64,000 nt of DNA from Clostridiales bacterium (GTDB lineage: Bacteria > Bacillota > Clostridia > Peptostreptococcales > Anaerovoracaceae): assembly GCA_012841165.1 (NCBI GenBank), contig DUVF01000050.1, positions 46,140 through 110,139 of the forward strand. Direction: 5' to 3'. Below are positions 47,984-56,679 of this stretch, in pieces. The notes beneath the pieces are model-generated. The model worked only from the letters and a program-made list of their open reading frames with translations. It ran no database searches and had not been told where the DNA came from. Each line of letters opens with the position of its first letter. The stretch's first letter is position 1. Made by a program: the position numbers and the translations under genes.

Positions 47984-49267
47984 ATGGACAAAGAAAGCAA
48001 ACCTAATTTTATAATAATCGATTCGCCAGAAGAAACGGTAAAGGATGAAAATTCGGATTTTTTTGATTCGAGATTCGTCGAAAAAGAAAAGCCAAACTTA
48101 GCTTCAAAGCCAAAAGGAAAAGGTTGGGGCAAAAAACTTCTGGCCGGATTGCTGGTTGTCTTGCTGGCTTTCGGGGCAGGTTATGGAGGTGGCTTGGCAG
48201 CGGCCCGGCAAGGCGGAGAGGATCGTTCAGCAGGCGGAACCGGTGCGATTCAAGCTATTCAGATCAAACCGAATGACGATCTGAATACTGCCGAGGCGAT
48301 CGCGGCCAAGGTGATACCTTCAGTCGTCGGAATCAGCACGATTACAAAAGTTGTCAGCCAGGATTTTTGGGGAATGCTGCAGGAGAACAAAAGAGATGGC
48401 ATTGGAACCGGCATGATCGTTGACGCGAGCGGCTATATCCTTACCAACTCTCATGTCATCAGCGATGGCAAAGCAGATAACATCACTGTTCAGCTGTTTG
48501 GCAACAAAGAGTATAAAGCGAAATTTTTATGGGCGGATCCGACTATCGATCTGGCGATAATAAAAATCGAAGCCAGCGGATTGCAGGCTGTTGAGCTGGG
48601 CGATTCAGACACTGTCCAGATCGGTTCCTATGCAGTGGCGATCGGGAATCCGCTGGGGCTGGAATTTGACCGTAGCGTGACGCAGGGCGTCATCAGCGGT
48701 CTGGACCGCACCATCACCGTAGCCGGTCAGGGAGGACAGTTTGGAGGTGGCCAGAACGCGATAAGAATGGAAGGACTGATGCAGACCGATGCTTCAATCA
48801 ATAATGGCAACAGCGGCGGCCCGCTGTTGAACAGCCGCGGCGAAGTCATCGGCATCAACAGTGCCAAGGCGGCGTCGGCAGAAGGGCTGGGCTTTGCTAT
48901 ACCAATCAATATAGCCAAACCCATCATTGAGGAAATCAAGCAGACAGGCCAATTCAACAAAGCCTATATAGGTATCAGCGGAGTGAATGTGGCAGATTAT
49001 CAGCGTTATTATCCCAACGATAAACTGGGGACCGATACAGGGGTTTTTGTTGGTGAAGTGATAGCCGCTTCGCCGGCAGACCTTGGCGGCTTGAAGGTGG
49101 GTGACGTGATTGTAGCGGTCAACGATAAAACGATTGAGACGATGAACCAATTGACACGATCGCTGTTTGCCTTCAGCCCGGGCGAAACGGTTACGCTGAA
49201 GATCTTTCGTGATCAACGGTCGATGGAAGTAGAAGTCCGGTTGGGCACGGCGCCGGTACAGTCATGA
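47984..49267 (+). CDS. Trypsin-like serine protease HtrA (DegP family)
   Basis: A 427-residue membrane protease: a cytoplasmic N terminus (1-45), one membrane helix (about 49-72), a trypsin-like domain with His in LTNSHVI, Asp in PTIDLAIIKI and Ser in NNGNSGGPLLNSRG, and a C-terminal PDZ domain (about 325-420). It degrades misfolded exported proteins. The order walJ-htrA-rlmH is that of Bacillus. The stop overlaps rlmH by 4 bp. Confidence 0.95.
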   Translation: MDKESKPNFIIIDSPEETVKDENSDFFDSRFVEKEKPNLASKPKGKGWGKKLLAGLLVVLLAFGAGYGGGLAAARQGGEDRSAGGTGAIQAIQIKPNDDLNTAEAIAAKVIPSVVGISTITKVVSQDFWGMLQENKRDGIGTGMIVDASGYILTNSHVISDGKADNITVQLFGNKEYKAKFLWADPTIDLAIIKIEASGLQAVELGDSDTVQIGSYAVAIGNPLGLEFDRSVTQGVISGLDRTITVAGQGGQFGGGQNAIRMEGLMQTDASINNGNSGGPLLNSRGEVIGINSAKAASAEGLGFAIPINIAKPIIEEIKQTGQFNKAYIGISGVNVADYQRYYPNDKLGTDTGVFVGEVIAASPADLGGLKVGDVIVAVNDKTIETMNQLTRSLFAFSPGETVTLKIFRDQRSMEVEVRLGTAPVQS

Positions 49268-49743
49268 AAATAAGCATCGCCTGCGTTGGCAAATTGAAAG
49301 AGCGGTATTGGGAAGCCGCGGCAGAGGAGTACATAAAGCGACTGAAGCGGTTTGCCGATATAAAAATAGTGGAAGTCAGGGAAGAGCGCTTACCTGAGCA
49401 GGCATCTGAACAGGAAGAACGCCAGGTGGTGGAAGCAGAGAGCCTTCGTCTGATTAATCAGGCCAGGGAGCGGAGTTATGTGATCGCCCTCGATCGCAAC
49501 GGCAAAATGCTCGACTCATTGCAGCTAGCTCAAGAATTTGAGAAACTTGCTCTGGCCGGTAGAAGTGAAATCATTTTTATGATCGGCGGGTCGCTCGGTT
49601 TATCAAAAAACCTTTTAGCGCAGGCAAATGAAACTTGGTCCTTTTCAAAAATGACCTTTCCTCATCAATTGATGCGGATTATTTTGCTGGAACAGATCTA
49701 TCGGGGATTCAAAATCATACGGGGCGAGACGTACCATAAATAG
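49264..49743 (+). CDS. rlmH: 23S rRNA (pseudouridine-1915-N3) methyltransferase RlmH
   Basis: A 159-residue SPOUT-class methyltransferase: ISIACVGKLKERYW, FMIGGSLGLS (SAM trefoil knot) and the C-terminal FPHQLMRIILLEQIYRGFKI with YHK end. It ends the yycH-rlmH unit and is followed by a terminator. Confidence 0.97.
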   Translation: MKISIACVGKLKERYWEAAAEEYIKRLKRFADIKIVEVREERLPEQASEQEERQVVEAESLRLINQARERSYVIALDRNGKMLDSLQLAQEFEKLALAGRSEIIFMIGGSLGLSKNLLAQANETWSFSKMTFPHQLMRIILLEQIYRGFKIIRGETYHK

Positions 49744-49765
49744 TACTAAAACAAAATGAATTGAA

Positions 49766-49806
49766 AGAGCTGCTCCTCCGGATACCGGAAGAGCAGCTTT
49801 CTTTTG
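49766..49806 (+). terminator. Intrinsic terminator after rlmH
   Basis: A long stem, AGAGCTGCTC-CTCCGG paired with CCGGAAGAGCAGCT around an ATA loop, followed by TTCTTTT. Confidence 0.88.
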
Positions 49807-49893
49807 TATGTACCGATTTATAGATTGAGTTTCGCTTTATTCCCTGATTGACTTTTAGCAGAGAGAATCAGCCATTTTTCGACATGGTTCACT

Positions 49894-51264
49894 CTATAAG
49901 AAGAAAATAAAGGTGTCAAGGACGAACAGCGGAATCAAGAACACCAGCGACCAGCCCATGTAACCGAAGAAGCTGGGCATTTTGATCTTGTTTTCTTCAG
50001 CGATCGATTTGACCATGAAGTTGGGCGCGTTACCGATGTAGGTATTCGCCCCCATGAAGACAGCACCAGCGGAAACGGCCAGCAGGTGTATGTGCGAGAT
50101 GGTCCCCACCGTAGTTACGACACCGCTGGTCGTACCTAGAGAAGCAGCGGTAGTCATGAACACCAGATAGGTCGGCGCATTGTCCAGGAAGGAGGACAGG
50201 GCGCCTGTCGCCCAGAAGAATTCCCAGGCTTGATCGAGCCCCAAATCTGCGCCGCGGGCCATCAGTATCGCCAAGGCAGGGATCATGGTAATAAAAATTC
50301 CGAGGAACAGCTCTGCAACTTCTTTGATAGGCCCGAAGGTGAAAGCGTTGAGTTCGCGTGTGCTTTTGGCAGTGGTTTTCAAAGAAAGGAAGGCCGCTAA
50401 CAATATAATTCCGATCTGTAGCAAATAATTGAGAGTAATTTTTATTTCAGGGAAGAGATAAAATCCTACTACGGTTCCATCGGCTTCGAGCAGAGATGGA
50501 ATGTTAGGAATTGTTCCGTTGAGGATAACAGCGGTGATGATCATGAGAATGAAAATCAGATTATGGCCGCCTTCTATCCGAAGCGGTTCTTTTACATTGG
50601 ATTTCATCATATCAGGCGAACGACCGGCGGCGATTTCTTTTTTGTAGAAGTGGCGATCAATAATTACATACACGATGCAAAGAATTACTACATTGAAGAT
50701 CATGGGCGGGAAGAGGCGCATGGTCCACAAAAAGGGGATGCCGCGTAAAAATCCAAGAAACAGCGGCGGATCGCCGAGCGGAGTTAAGCACCCGCCCATA
50801 TTTGCAACCAGGAAAATAAAGAAGATGATTATAAAACTCTTTTTTTCCCGCCAGGCGTTTGCCCGTATTACTGGCCGGATCATGAGCATCGCAGCGCCGG
50901 TGGTGCCGATCCAGCTTGCTAAAGCGGTGCCGACCAAAAGCAGAGCCAGATTGACCTTTGTCGTTCCGACCAGCGTTCCCTTTAAAACAATCCCCCCGGC
51001 GACGACAAACAGGCCGAACAGGAGAACAATAAAGGGCACGTAATCCAGCAGGATCATTTCGGCAAGCTTGATGCCCGCCGTTTCAATACCAAAGCCGATG
51101 ACAAAAGGAATAAAGAAGACTGCAGACCAAAACAGAGAAACTTTGAACCTGTGATGTTCCCACCAATCCGGCTTCAAAAGAGGAAAGAGAGCTAGGGACA
51201 GGAGCATTCCGACAAAGGGCAGAACACTCCATAGAGGAAGCAGATTACCGAGTTGTTCGTGCAT
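49894..51264 (-). CDS. Ion transporter, probable Na+/H+ antiporter (NhaD/CitMHS type)
   Basis: A 456-residue membrane protein with about 12 helices. Motifs of the ion-transporter superfamily occur in two halves: ANMGGCLTPLGDPPLFLGFL and SSFLDNAPTYLVF, with GNAPNFMVKSIAEE near the end. Related proteins are annotated as sodium/proton antiporters or dicarboxylate carriers; the sequence does not decide. The ATG at 51264 has AGGAAA eight bases upstream; an in-frame start at 51315 is less good. It is a single minus-strand gene with its own promoter. Confidence 0.85.
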   Translation of the reverse strand: MHEQLGNLLPLWSVLPFVGMLLSLALFPLLKPDWWEHHRFKVSLFWSAVFFIPFVIGFGIETAGIKLAEMILLDYVPFIVLLFGLFVVAGGIVLKGTLVGTTKVNLALLLVGTALASWIGTTGAAMLMIRPVIRANAWREKKSFIIIFFIFLVANMGGCLTPLGDPPLFLGFLRGIPFLWTMRLFPPMIFNVVILCIVYVIIDRHFYKKEIAAGRSPDMMKSNVKEPLRIEGGHNLIFILMIITAVILNGTIPNIPSLLEADGTVVGFYLFPEIKITLNYLLQIGIILLAAFLSLKTTAKSTRELNAFTFGPIKEVAELFLGIFITMIPALAILMARGADLGLDQAWEFFWATGALSSFLDNAPTYLVFMTTAASLGTTSGVVTTVGTISHIHLLAVSAGAVFMGANTYIGNAPNFMVKSIAEENKIKMPSFFGYMGWSLVFLIPLFVLDTFIFFL

Positions 51265-51377
51265 TTTAGGTTTCCTTTCATAAAATTTCTGTGAACAAGC
51301 TGTCTCCTGCGGCACGCACCCGGGTGTACCGCTTAAAGAAGATGCCCACAGTTTTCTGGGATCTTTCCAACACAGAG

Positions 51378-51406
51378 ATTATACAGAAGGAAATTGTATT
51401 AAGCAA
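51378..51406 (-). promoter_or_regulatory. Promoter of the antiporter gene
   Basis: Minus strand: TTGCTT (51406-51401), 17-base spacer, TATAAT (51383-51378). Confidence 0.6.
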
Positions 51407-51464
51407 GCAAACAATTTAGCGAGAAAACAATTTATAAGAAGACATGCGAAATATAACCGTATTG

Positions 51465-51509
51465 GTTATAATAAACGAGCGCAGTCGAGCTTATTTCAAC
51501 ATAAACTAC
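51465..51509 (+). repeat. Dispersed 45-bp repeat, copy B
   Basis: Starts GTTATAATAAACGAGCGCAG and ends CAACATAAACTAC. It contains TATAAT (51467-51472). It differs from copy C by one base and from copy A by two or three bases. Confidence 0.9.
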
Positions 51510-51567
51510 CTTTCAGCAACGCTGCTGTCTTGCTCGCTCAAGGGAGCAAACTATAATGTGAGTTTAT

Positions 51568-51612
51568 GTTATAATAAACGAGCGCAGTCGAGTTTATTTC
51601 AACATAAACTAC
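51568..51612 (+). repeat. Dispersed 45-bp repeat, copy C
   Basis: Second direct copy, 103 bp after copy B. TATAAT lies at 51570-51575, about 85 bp before the ABC substrate-binding gene. In this copy ATAAAC and GTTTAT flank the core and can pair. A further AGTTTATGTT just upstream (51561-51570) pairs with AACATAAACT at the end of the copy. Confidence 0.9.
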
Positions 51613-51660
51613 TAATAATAAAAAAGCTAAAGTCTAGAGAAAGAATAAAGAGGGTTTGCT

Positions 51661-52677
51661 ATGATGATTACAAAAAACCGTTTTATAGTATGGTGCGTTA
51701 TCCTCGGTCTGCTGCTGGCGGGCGTAACAGCCTGTACAAAGACAGAAACGCTGACCGACACAGACGATCAAACAACAGACACCAGTCCACTCATCCGCGT
51801 TGCATCGCTGAAAGGACCGACAACGATGGGGATGGTTGAATTGATGTCGAAGGCGGAAGCGGACAAAACCAAGTTGAAGTATCAATTCGAAATGTTTGGA
51901 ACAGCGGACGAGATCGTGCCTAAAATCGTTAATAACGATCTGGATATAGCACTGGTCCCCTGTAACTTGGCAAGCATCCTGTATAACAAAACGGAAGGCA
52001 AGATACAGGTGGCGGCGATCAATACGCTGGGGGTACTCTACATAGTAGAGACCGGCAATACCATCAGTGAGATAACGGATCTGAAAGGGAAAAAAGTTTT
52101 TAGCACCGGAAAAGGAACGACTCCAGAGTTTGCCTTTAATTACACCCTTACGCAAAATCAAATCGATCCATTAAAAGATCTGACTGTAGAATATAAGAGC
52201 GAGGCTACGGAGATTGCGGTCGTGCTGGCCGAACAATCGAATGCCATCGCCTTACTGCCACAACCTTATGTAACGATCGTCCAGGCTCAAAACCCAAACA
52301 TTAGGGTAGCGCTTAGCCTGACGGAGGAATGGAATAAGATCAGCGCCGACAGTCAGCTGGTCACCGGCGTACTGGTTGTCAGAAAGGAGTTTTTGGATGA
52401 AAACAGCGATGCGTTCAAATCCTTTCTGGAGGAATATCAAGCGTCTACCGACTTCGCCAATACCGAAGTGGTTAAAACAGCGGAACTCGTTGAAAAATAT
52501 GGAATAGTTCCCAAGGCAGCGATTGCTGAAAAAGCGATTCCGGCCTGCAACATCACCTATATCGAAGGGAACTCGATGAAGCAGGCGGTCAGTGGGTATC
52601 TGAAAGTACTGTTCGAAGCCGATCCAAGATCCATAGGCGGAAAGTTGCCAGCCGATGACTTCTATTACCAGCCATAA
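51661..52677 (+). CDS. ABC transporter substrate-binding lipoprotein (NitT/TauT-like)
   Basis: A 338-residue lipoprotein: signal peptide with lipobox AGVTAC (Cys about residue 22), a Thr/Asp-rich linker, then a type II periplasmic-binding fold (SLKGPTTMGMVELMSKAEAD, NNDLDIALVPCNLASILYN, TDLKGKKVFSTGKGT). Such proteins feed NitT/TauT-type importers of small organic or inorganic anions, thiamine precursors or similar compounds. The ligand is not deducible. First gene of a three-gene importer operon. Confidence 0.87.
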   Translation: MMITKNRFIVWCVILGLLLAGVTACTKTETLTDTDDQTTDTSPLIRVASLKGPTTMGMVELMSKAEADKTKLKYQFEMFGTADEIVPKIVNNDLDIALVPCNLASILYNKTEGKIQVAAINTLGVLYIVETGNTISEITDLKGKKVFSTGKGTTPEFAFNYTLTQNQIDPLKDLTVEYKSEATEIAVVLAEQSNAIALLPQPYVTIVQAQNPNIRVALSLTEEWNKISADSQLVTGVLVVRKEFLDENSDAFKSFLEEYQASTDFANTEVVKTAELVEKYGIVPKAAIAEKAIPACNITYIEGNSMKQAVSGYLKVLFEADPRSIGGKLPADDFYYQP

Positions 52678-53428
52678 GAGGAAAATTCAGGGCCTGCTCA
52701 TTTTGGGCTTTTGGCTTGCAGTCTGGCAAATTGCAGCAGCGTTGATTGATCAGGATCTGATATTAGCGTCTCCTGTTCAGGTGGTCCAAAATTTGGCCGC
52801 ATTGATAGATGAGTCGAGCTTTTGGTCGGCCATCACCTATTCTTTTGTTCGGATCATCAGTGGCTTTTTGTTAGCTATTATGGTCGGCATACTATTGGCG
52901 ATCATCAGCGGAAGGAGCAAAGTTATCCATGCTTTACTGTCGCCGCTTTTCGTAACGATTAAAAGCGTGCCTGTCGTCAGTTTTATTATTTTAGTCCTGA
53001 TTTGGTCAGGCAGCGCGTACCTTTCAGTCGTAATCAGTTTTTTGATGGTGCTGCCGATTATTTATTTGAACGTCGTTGAAGGAATCGTTCAGACAGATCA
53101 GCAACTGTTGGAGATGGCCAAAGTTTTTCGGGTTTCGTGGTTTCGACAAATAAAAGCAATCTATACTCCCGGCGTGCTACCCTATTTTCTGTCGGCATCA
53201 AAAATCGCGCTCGGCCTGTGCTGGAAAAGCGGCGTGGCGGCTGAAGTTATCGGCTTATCAAGCGGGAGCATTGGCGAAAAAATGTATCAGGCCAAAATCT
53301 CGCTTGATACTGCGGAGCTGCTCAGCTGGACACTGGTGATCATCACCATCAGCTATTTCTTTGAACGTATTTTTATCACATTATTGAAGCAAATTGAGCG
53401 AAAATTAGCAGGAGAAGCCCAGTCATGA
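52655..53428 (+). CDS. ABC transporter permease (NitT/TauT type)
   Basis: A 257-residue inner-membrane permease with about six helices and the BPD transmembrane signature near ACRVSW-equivalent EMAKVFRVSWFRQIKAIYTP, followed by the EAA-type loop. It overlaps the binding-protein gene by 23 bp and the ATPase gene by 4 bp. Confidence 0.88.
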   Translation: MTSITSHKRKIQGLLILGFWLAVWQIAAALIDQDLILASPVQVVQNLAALIDESSFWSAITYSFVRIISGFLLAIMVGILLAIISGRSKVIHALLSPLFVTIKSVPVVSFIILVLIWSGSAYLSVVISFLMVLPIIYLNVVEGIVQTDQQLLEMAKVFRVSWFRQIKAIYTPGVLPYFLSASKIALGLCWKSGVAAEVIGLSSGSIGEKMYQAKISLDTAELLSWTLVIITISYFFERIFITLLKQIERKLAGEAQS

Positions 53429-54018
53429 TATATATTGAAAATGTGACCAAAGCCTATGGCACACGCATAGTTTTGAATAATCTGACGCTGGAATTTCCAA
53501 AACAGGAAACCACGGTCATCATGGGTCCGAGCGGCTGCGGTAAAACAACACTGTTAAACCTTTTGCTTGGACTGCAAAAGCCGGATAGAGGAACGATAGG
53601 CGGTCTCGAAGGGGCTCGTCTGGCTGCGGTCTTTCAGGAAGATCGCCTGTGCCCTCAGCTATCTGCGCGCGATAATATATTGTTAGTTTTGAAAGAGAAC
53701 TATTTTTTATCGCGGATTGAAGCTGCCGCGGCAGAGATCGATCTGGATATTGAAAGCCTGGGACGTTCTGCAGCCAAACTATCCGGCGGCCAAAAACGCC
53801 GTACGGCCATTCTGCGAGCGATGTTGGCGGAGAGCGATTTGGTCTGCCTGGACGAGCCCTTTAAGGGGCTTGATCAGCATACCAAGTATCGCACGATGGA
53901 CTTTGTAAAACGTAATATCCAAGGAAAAACAGCGGTAATCATAACTCATGACAGCGCAGAAGCGTCTTATTTTAAGGGGCACCGGTTTAATATGACGCCT
54001 GACGGAGGACTTATGTAA
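53425..54018 (+). CDS. ABC transporter ATP-binding protein
   Basis: A 197-residue ATPase, shorter than the usual 240-260 but complete in motifs: Walker A GPSGCGKTTLLN, Q-loop FQEDRL, signature LSGGQKRR, Walker B LVCLDEPFKGLD and switch His in IITHD. The missing part is the C-terminal tail after the switch. Last gene of the importer operon. Confidence 0.9.
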   Translation: MIYIENVTKAYGTRIVLNNLTLEFPKQETTVIMGPSGCGKTTLLNLLLGLQKPDRGTIGGLEGARLAAVFQEDRLCPQLSARDNILLVLKENYFLSRIEAAAAEIDLDIESLGRSAAKLSGGQKRRTAILRAMLAESDLVCLDEPFKGLDQHTKYRTMDFVKRNIQGKTAVIITHDSAEASYFKGHRFNMTPDGGLM

Positions 54019-54071
54019 AGCTGTTTGAAGGTGAAAGAGCAGACAGATGAAATGGAGATCGCCGGAACATC

Positions 54072-54100
54072 TTTACAGTTTCAATCTTTTAGAATAAAAT
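54072..54100 (+). promoter_or_regulatory. Candidate promoter for the AroA-like gene
   Basis: TTTACA (54072-54077), 17-base spacer, TAAAAT (54095-54100), 32 bp before the start codon. Confidence 0.45.
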
Positions 54101-54131
54101 ACAGAAACGCAGGGAAATGGAGAGGAAGTAA

Positions 54132-55328
54132 ATGGAAATCAAGGTTTTCCCAGGGCGTCTGACAGGAACCGTTGACGCGCCTCCTTCTGCCAGCGTAGCG
54201 CACCGGGCTATTCTTTGCGCGATGTTGGCGGAAGGAGACAGCACCTTGTCTAATTTAGAGTTATCAGATGAAATCCAGGCGACTATCAATGGGGCAAAAG
54301 CATTGTATAATGACGGCCTGACTGTTGATTGCCGGGAATCGACCGGAACGCTTCGCTTTCTGATGGTCTTGTTGGCTGCGGTTGGCAGAAAAACCACTTT
54401 TCTGGGAGGGCCGAGCCTGGCTGAAAAGCCGCTGCAACCCCTGATCGATCTGCTGACAGAACATGGTGTAACATGCACAACAGAAGGGGCAGCGCACGGC
54501 TGGTTTCCTCTGACGATTGAAGGAAAGCTCCAAGGGAAGAGGTTTTTGGTTCGAGGTGATGTCGGTTCCCGTTTTATCAGCGGTCTGATGATGGCTCTTC
54601 CTCTGCTTGGTGCCGGCGCGGAGATAGTTCTAACCTCACCTTTGCAAACCAGAGACTATTCTAATCTGACAATGGAAGTTATGCGCCGCTTTGGCGTTAC
54701 GCTGACAGCGACGGAAAACGGTTGGAAGATGGAAAAAGAAGCCGATTATCAGCCGGCACAACTTGAAATTGAAGGAGGTTACGCTGGCGCAGTGTATTAT
54801 CTTTGCGCTAATCGCCTCCCTAGAACCAATGTAACAGTGACAGGTTTATCGGCGGCGTCTCGACAGCCGGATCGGGCGATCTCAAATATAATTCCCGCAT
54901 TGGGAAACGGCTTGGAAGTCGATGTCAAAGAAATTCCCGATTCGGTACCGGCGCTGGCCATGACCGCGGCTCATGCCGAAGGAAGAACTTCATTTTTCAA
55001 CGCCGGACGATATGAATATGAAGCAAAGCGGATGCAACTCCTCTGCCAAAACATTCTCAGCATGGGGGGCCAGGCCGACATTGAAGATGACCGCCTGATA
55101 GTTTATGGGAAACAGAATTTATCTGGCGGCTGTGTTATTCCGACCGGCGGTGATTATCGAATCGCAATGGCAACGATGATAGGTGCGCTGGCCTGCCTGA
55201 AGCCTGTCGTTATACAGGACGCTGAAGCGATCAACCATTTTTATCCAAATTTTTTTAAAGATTTTGCCCGCCTGGGCGGAGTTTGTGAAATCATTTCACC
55301 ATCAAAAGCAGGTAAGAAGAAAGGATAA
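54132..55328 (+). CDS. EPSP-synthase-like protein with altered active site
   Basis: A 398-residue protein with the full-length inside-out alpha/beta barrel fold of AroA. Aligned by eye to E. coli AroA, several key residues differ: Lys22 is Ala (PPSASVAHRA), Arg124 is Lys (LAEKPL), Gln171 is Arg (DVGSRF), Lys340 is Tyr (YEYEAKR), His385 is Tyr (GDYRIAM) and Lys411 is His (INHFYP). Asp313, Glu341, Arg344 and Arg386 are kept. The frame is intact. No other shikimate gene is near; an HD-domain gene follows 5 bp later. It is probably not a working EPSP synthase; a changed substrate or a non-catalytic role is possible. Confidence 0.8.
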   Translation: MEIKVFPGRLTGTVDAPPSASVAHRAILCAMLAEGDSTLSNLELSDEIQATINGAKALYNDGLTVDCRESTGTLRFLMVLLAAVGRKTTFLGGPSLAEKPLQPLIDLLTEHGVTCTTEGAAHGWFPLTIEGKLQGKRFLVRGDVGSRFISGLMMALPLLGAGAEIVLTSPLQTRDYSNLTMEVMRRFGVTLTATENGWKMEKEADYQPAQLEIEGGYAGAVYYLCANRLPRTNVTVTGLSAASRQPDRAISNIIPALGNGLEVDVKEIPDSVPALAMTAAHAEGRTSFFNAGRYEYEAKRMQLLCQNILSMGGQADIEDDRLIVYGKQNLSGGCVIPTGGDYRIAMATMIGALACLKPVVIQDAEAINHFYPNFFKDFARLGGVCEIISPSKAGKKKG

Positions 55329-55333
55329 TTAAA

Positions 55334-55903
55334 ATGACTTATATCCCAACCTGCGACCAAGCCAGGGAAATACTCAAAGAGTATAATAAGGAAGCGTTCC
55401 ATCTAAAACATGCGGAAATCGTTTCCGGCGTCATGCGCTATTTCGCCAAACAATATGCGCCTGAAGAAGAAGAATTTTGGGCGGTGGTCGGTTTGTTGCA
55501 TGATTTGGATTTTGAGCAGTATCCGGAGGAACATTGCGTCAAGCAGCAACAGATCATGCGAGATTTAAATCTCGATGAAAAATTAATCCGCGCAACTGCT
55601 TCGCATGGTTGGGGATGCACCGGAGTAGATATCCAACCGCAGTCGCAGATGGAAAAAATTCTGTTTGCGACCGACGAACTGACGGGCTTAATAGGTGCGG
55701 TTGCCATTATGCGGCCATCAAAAAGTGTTGACGATCTCGAAGTCAAATCTGTGCGCAAGAAGTTCAAAACCCCGTCTTTTGCAGCTGGCTGTTCCCGCGA
55801 GGTGATCCGGAAAGGCGCGGACATGCTGGGTTGGGAAGTGGATGAGTTAATAGAAAGAACGATTGCTGCCATGCGCAGTTTGAATCCGCAGGCAGGCATA
55901 TAG
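55334..55903 (+). CDS. HD-domain hydrolase-like protein
   Basis: A 189-residue protein with HD-type metal ligands: His in LKHAEIVSGVM, His-Asp in VGLLHDLDFEQYPEEH, a further His in TASHGWG, and Asp in FATDELTGLIGAVA. This subgroup is common in Clostridia as an HDIG-type hydrolase; substrates are unknown, possibly nucleotides. It lies 5 bp after the AroA-like gene and 12 bp before the mntP remnant. Confidence 0.82.
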   Translation: MTYIPTCDQAREILKEYNKEAFHLKHAEIVSGVMRYFAKQYAPEEEEFWAVVGLLHDLDFEQYPEEHCVKQQQIMRDLNLDEKLIRATASHGWGCTGVDIQPQSQMEKILFATDELTGLIGAVAIMRPSKSVDDLEVKSVRKKFKTPSFAAGCSREVIRKGADMLGWEVDELIERTIAAMRSLNPQAGI

Positions 55904-55915
55904 AAAGGTTTTTAC

Positions 55916-56241
55916 GTGGGATTTATCTCCCTTTTATTAATCGCGCTTGGTATATCTATGGATGCGTTTGCGGTTTCTGTCTCAAATGGGGTCTGCTATC
56001 GTGGGGCCGGCTGGCAACCAGCATCGACGCCTTTGCTGTCGGTATCAGCCTGGCTCTGATCAATACAAATATCTGGTTGGCGATTGTCTTTATCGGCTTT
56101 GTGACCTTTGTCTGTTGCGTCATAGGTCTTTTGGCAGGCCGGCGGTTTGGCAGTTACCTGCGCGGGAAGGCAGAAATAGCTGGCGGTCTGATTCTGATCG
56201 GTATTGGTTTTAAGATACTTTTCAGTCATCTGTTCGGATAA
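55916..56241 (+). pseudogene. mntP: Remnant of manganese efflux pump MntP (internal deletion and frameshift)
   Basis: From a GTG at 55916 the frame reads GFISLLLIALGISMDAFAVS, the usual start of MntP, and stops after about 41 codons. In another frame, from about 56006, LATSIDAFAVGISLALI through AEIAGGLILIGIGFKILFSH matches the second half of the family up to a stop at 56241. Only about 109 codons remain against about 185 in intact MntP, so roughly the second and third membrane helices are lost as well as the frame. No yybP-ykoY riboswitch precedes it. Confidence 0.8.
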
Positions 56242-56350
56242 AGAGTTAAAAGAGATGTGAATCACCGTTTCTTTGTCCGGATGCCTGGATTGACGAAGAC
56301 GAATAGTCGGTGTTAGAATAAAAACGGACAACTAAATACAAGCAAAAGAC

Positions 56351-56560
56351 GATGTTTTGGAAGATCACGCCGGTAAGTCGGCGCGCTTTGCAACTAAGAG
56401 GGAAGCAGGTGAAAAGCCTGCGCGGTCCCGCCGCTGTATGCGCATCAACTTCACGTTAGCATGCCTGGAGACTTCTCCGGAAGTGCGCCACTGGAATTCA
56501 GTTCCGGGAAGGTTGTGAGGGGGCAGGAACTTGCCGGGCGCAAGCCAGAAGACCTGCATC
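56351..56560 (+). ncRNA. Cobalamin riboswitch
   Basis: The conserved parts of the adenosylcobalamin/B12 riboswitch appear in order: GGGAAGCAGGTG with AAAAGCC, then CGGTCCCGCCGCTGT (the B12 box region), GCCACTG, GGGAAGG, and AAGCCAGAAGACCTGC. The ends GATG (56351) and CATC (56557-56560) can pair as P1. An intrinsic terminator follows at 56623, so B12 binding should stop transcription of the downstream export genes. Confidence 0.95.
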
Positions 56561-56622
56561 GTTTAGAGGTTCGGCCAACGGGTAATTGGTAATACGCATC
56601 TCGTGTCAACGGTTGAAAACGG

Positions 56623-56650
56623 AACTGTGAAATTTAATTCACAGTTTTTT
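56623..56650 (+). terminator. Riboswitch-controlled intrinsic terminator
   Basis: AACTGTGAA (56623-56631) pairs perfectly with TTCACAGTT (56638-56646), followed by TTTT. It lies between the riboswitch and the first exported protein, 30 bp before its ATG, as an expression platform should. Confidence 0.9.
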
Positions 56651-56679
56651 GTACTGCAGGAAAATAAAGGAAAAAGACA

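Larger units (their letters stand above)
51265..51660. other. Antiporter-ABC operon divergent intergenic region
   Basis: A 396-bp gap. On the left it holds the antiporter promoter and a roughly 105-base leader with a palindromic CACCCGGGTG hairpin (around 51314-51336). On the right are two direct 45-bp repeat copies. Between them lie two short stem-loops, CAGCA/TGCTG (51514-51527) and TGCTC/GAGCA (around 51531-51548). No coding frame is supported and no known riboswitch is recognised. Confidence 0.7.

Noticed and set aside
51465..51612. CRISPR-like pair of repeats
   Set aside because: Only two units, with a 58-bp gap of stem-loops, and a third copy alone 37 kb away; no cas genes.
51613..51660. 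Riboswitch (TPP or other) in front of the ABC importer
   Set aside because: No conserved riboswitch core is visible in the short leader after the repeat.
55916..56040. Short intact membrane peptide instead of a pseudogene
   Set aside because: The second half of MntP is recognisable in another frame directly downstream, so decay is the simpler reading.
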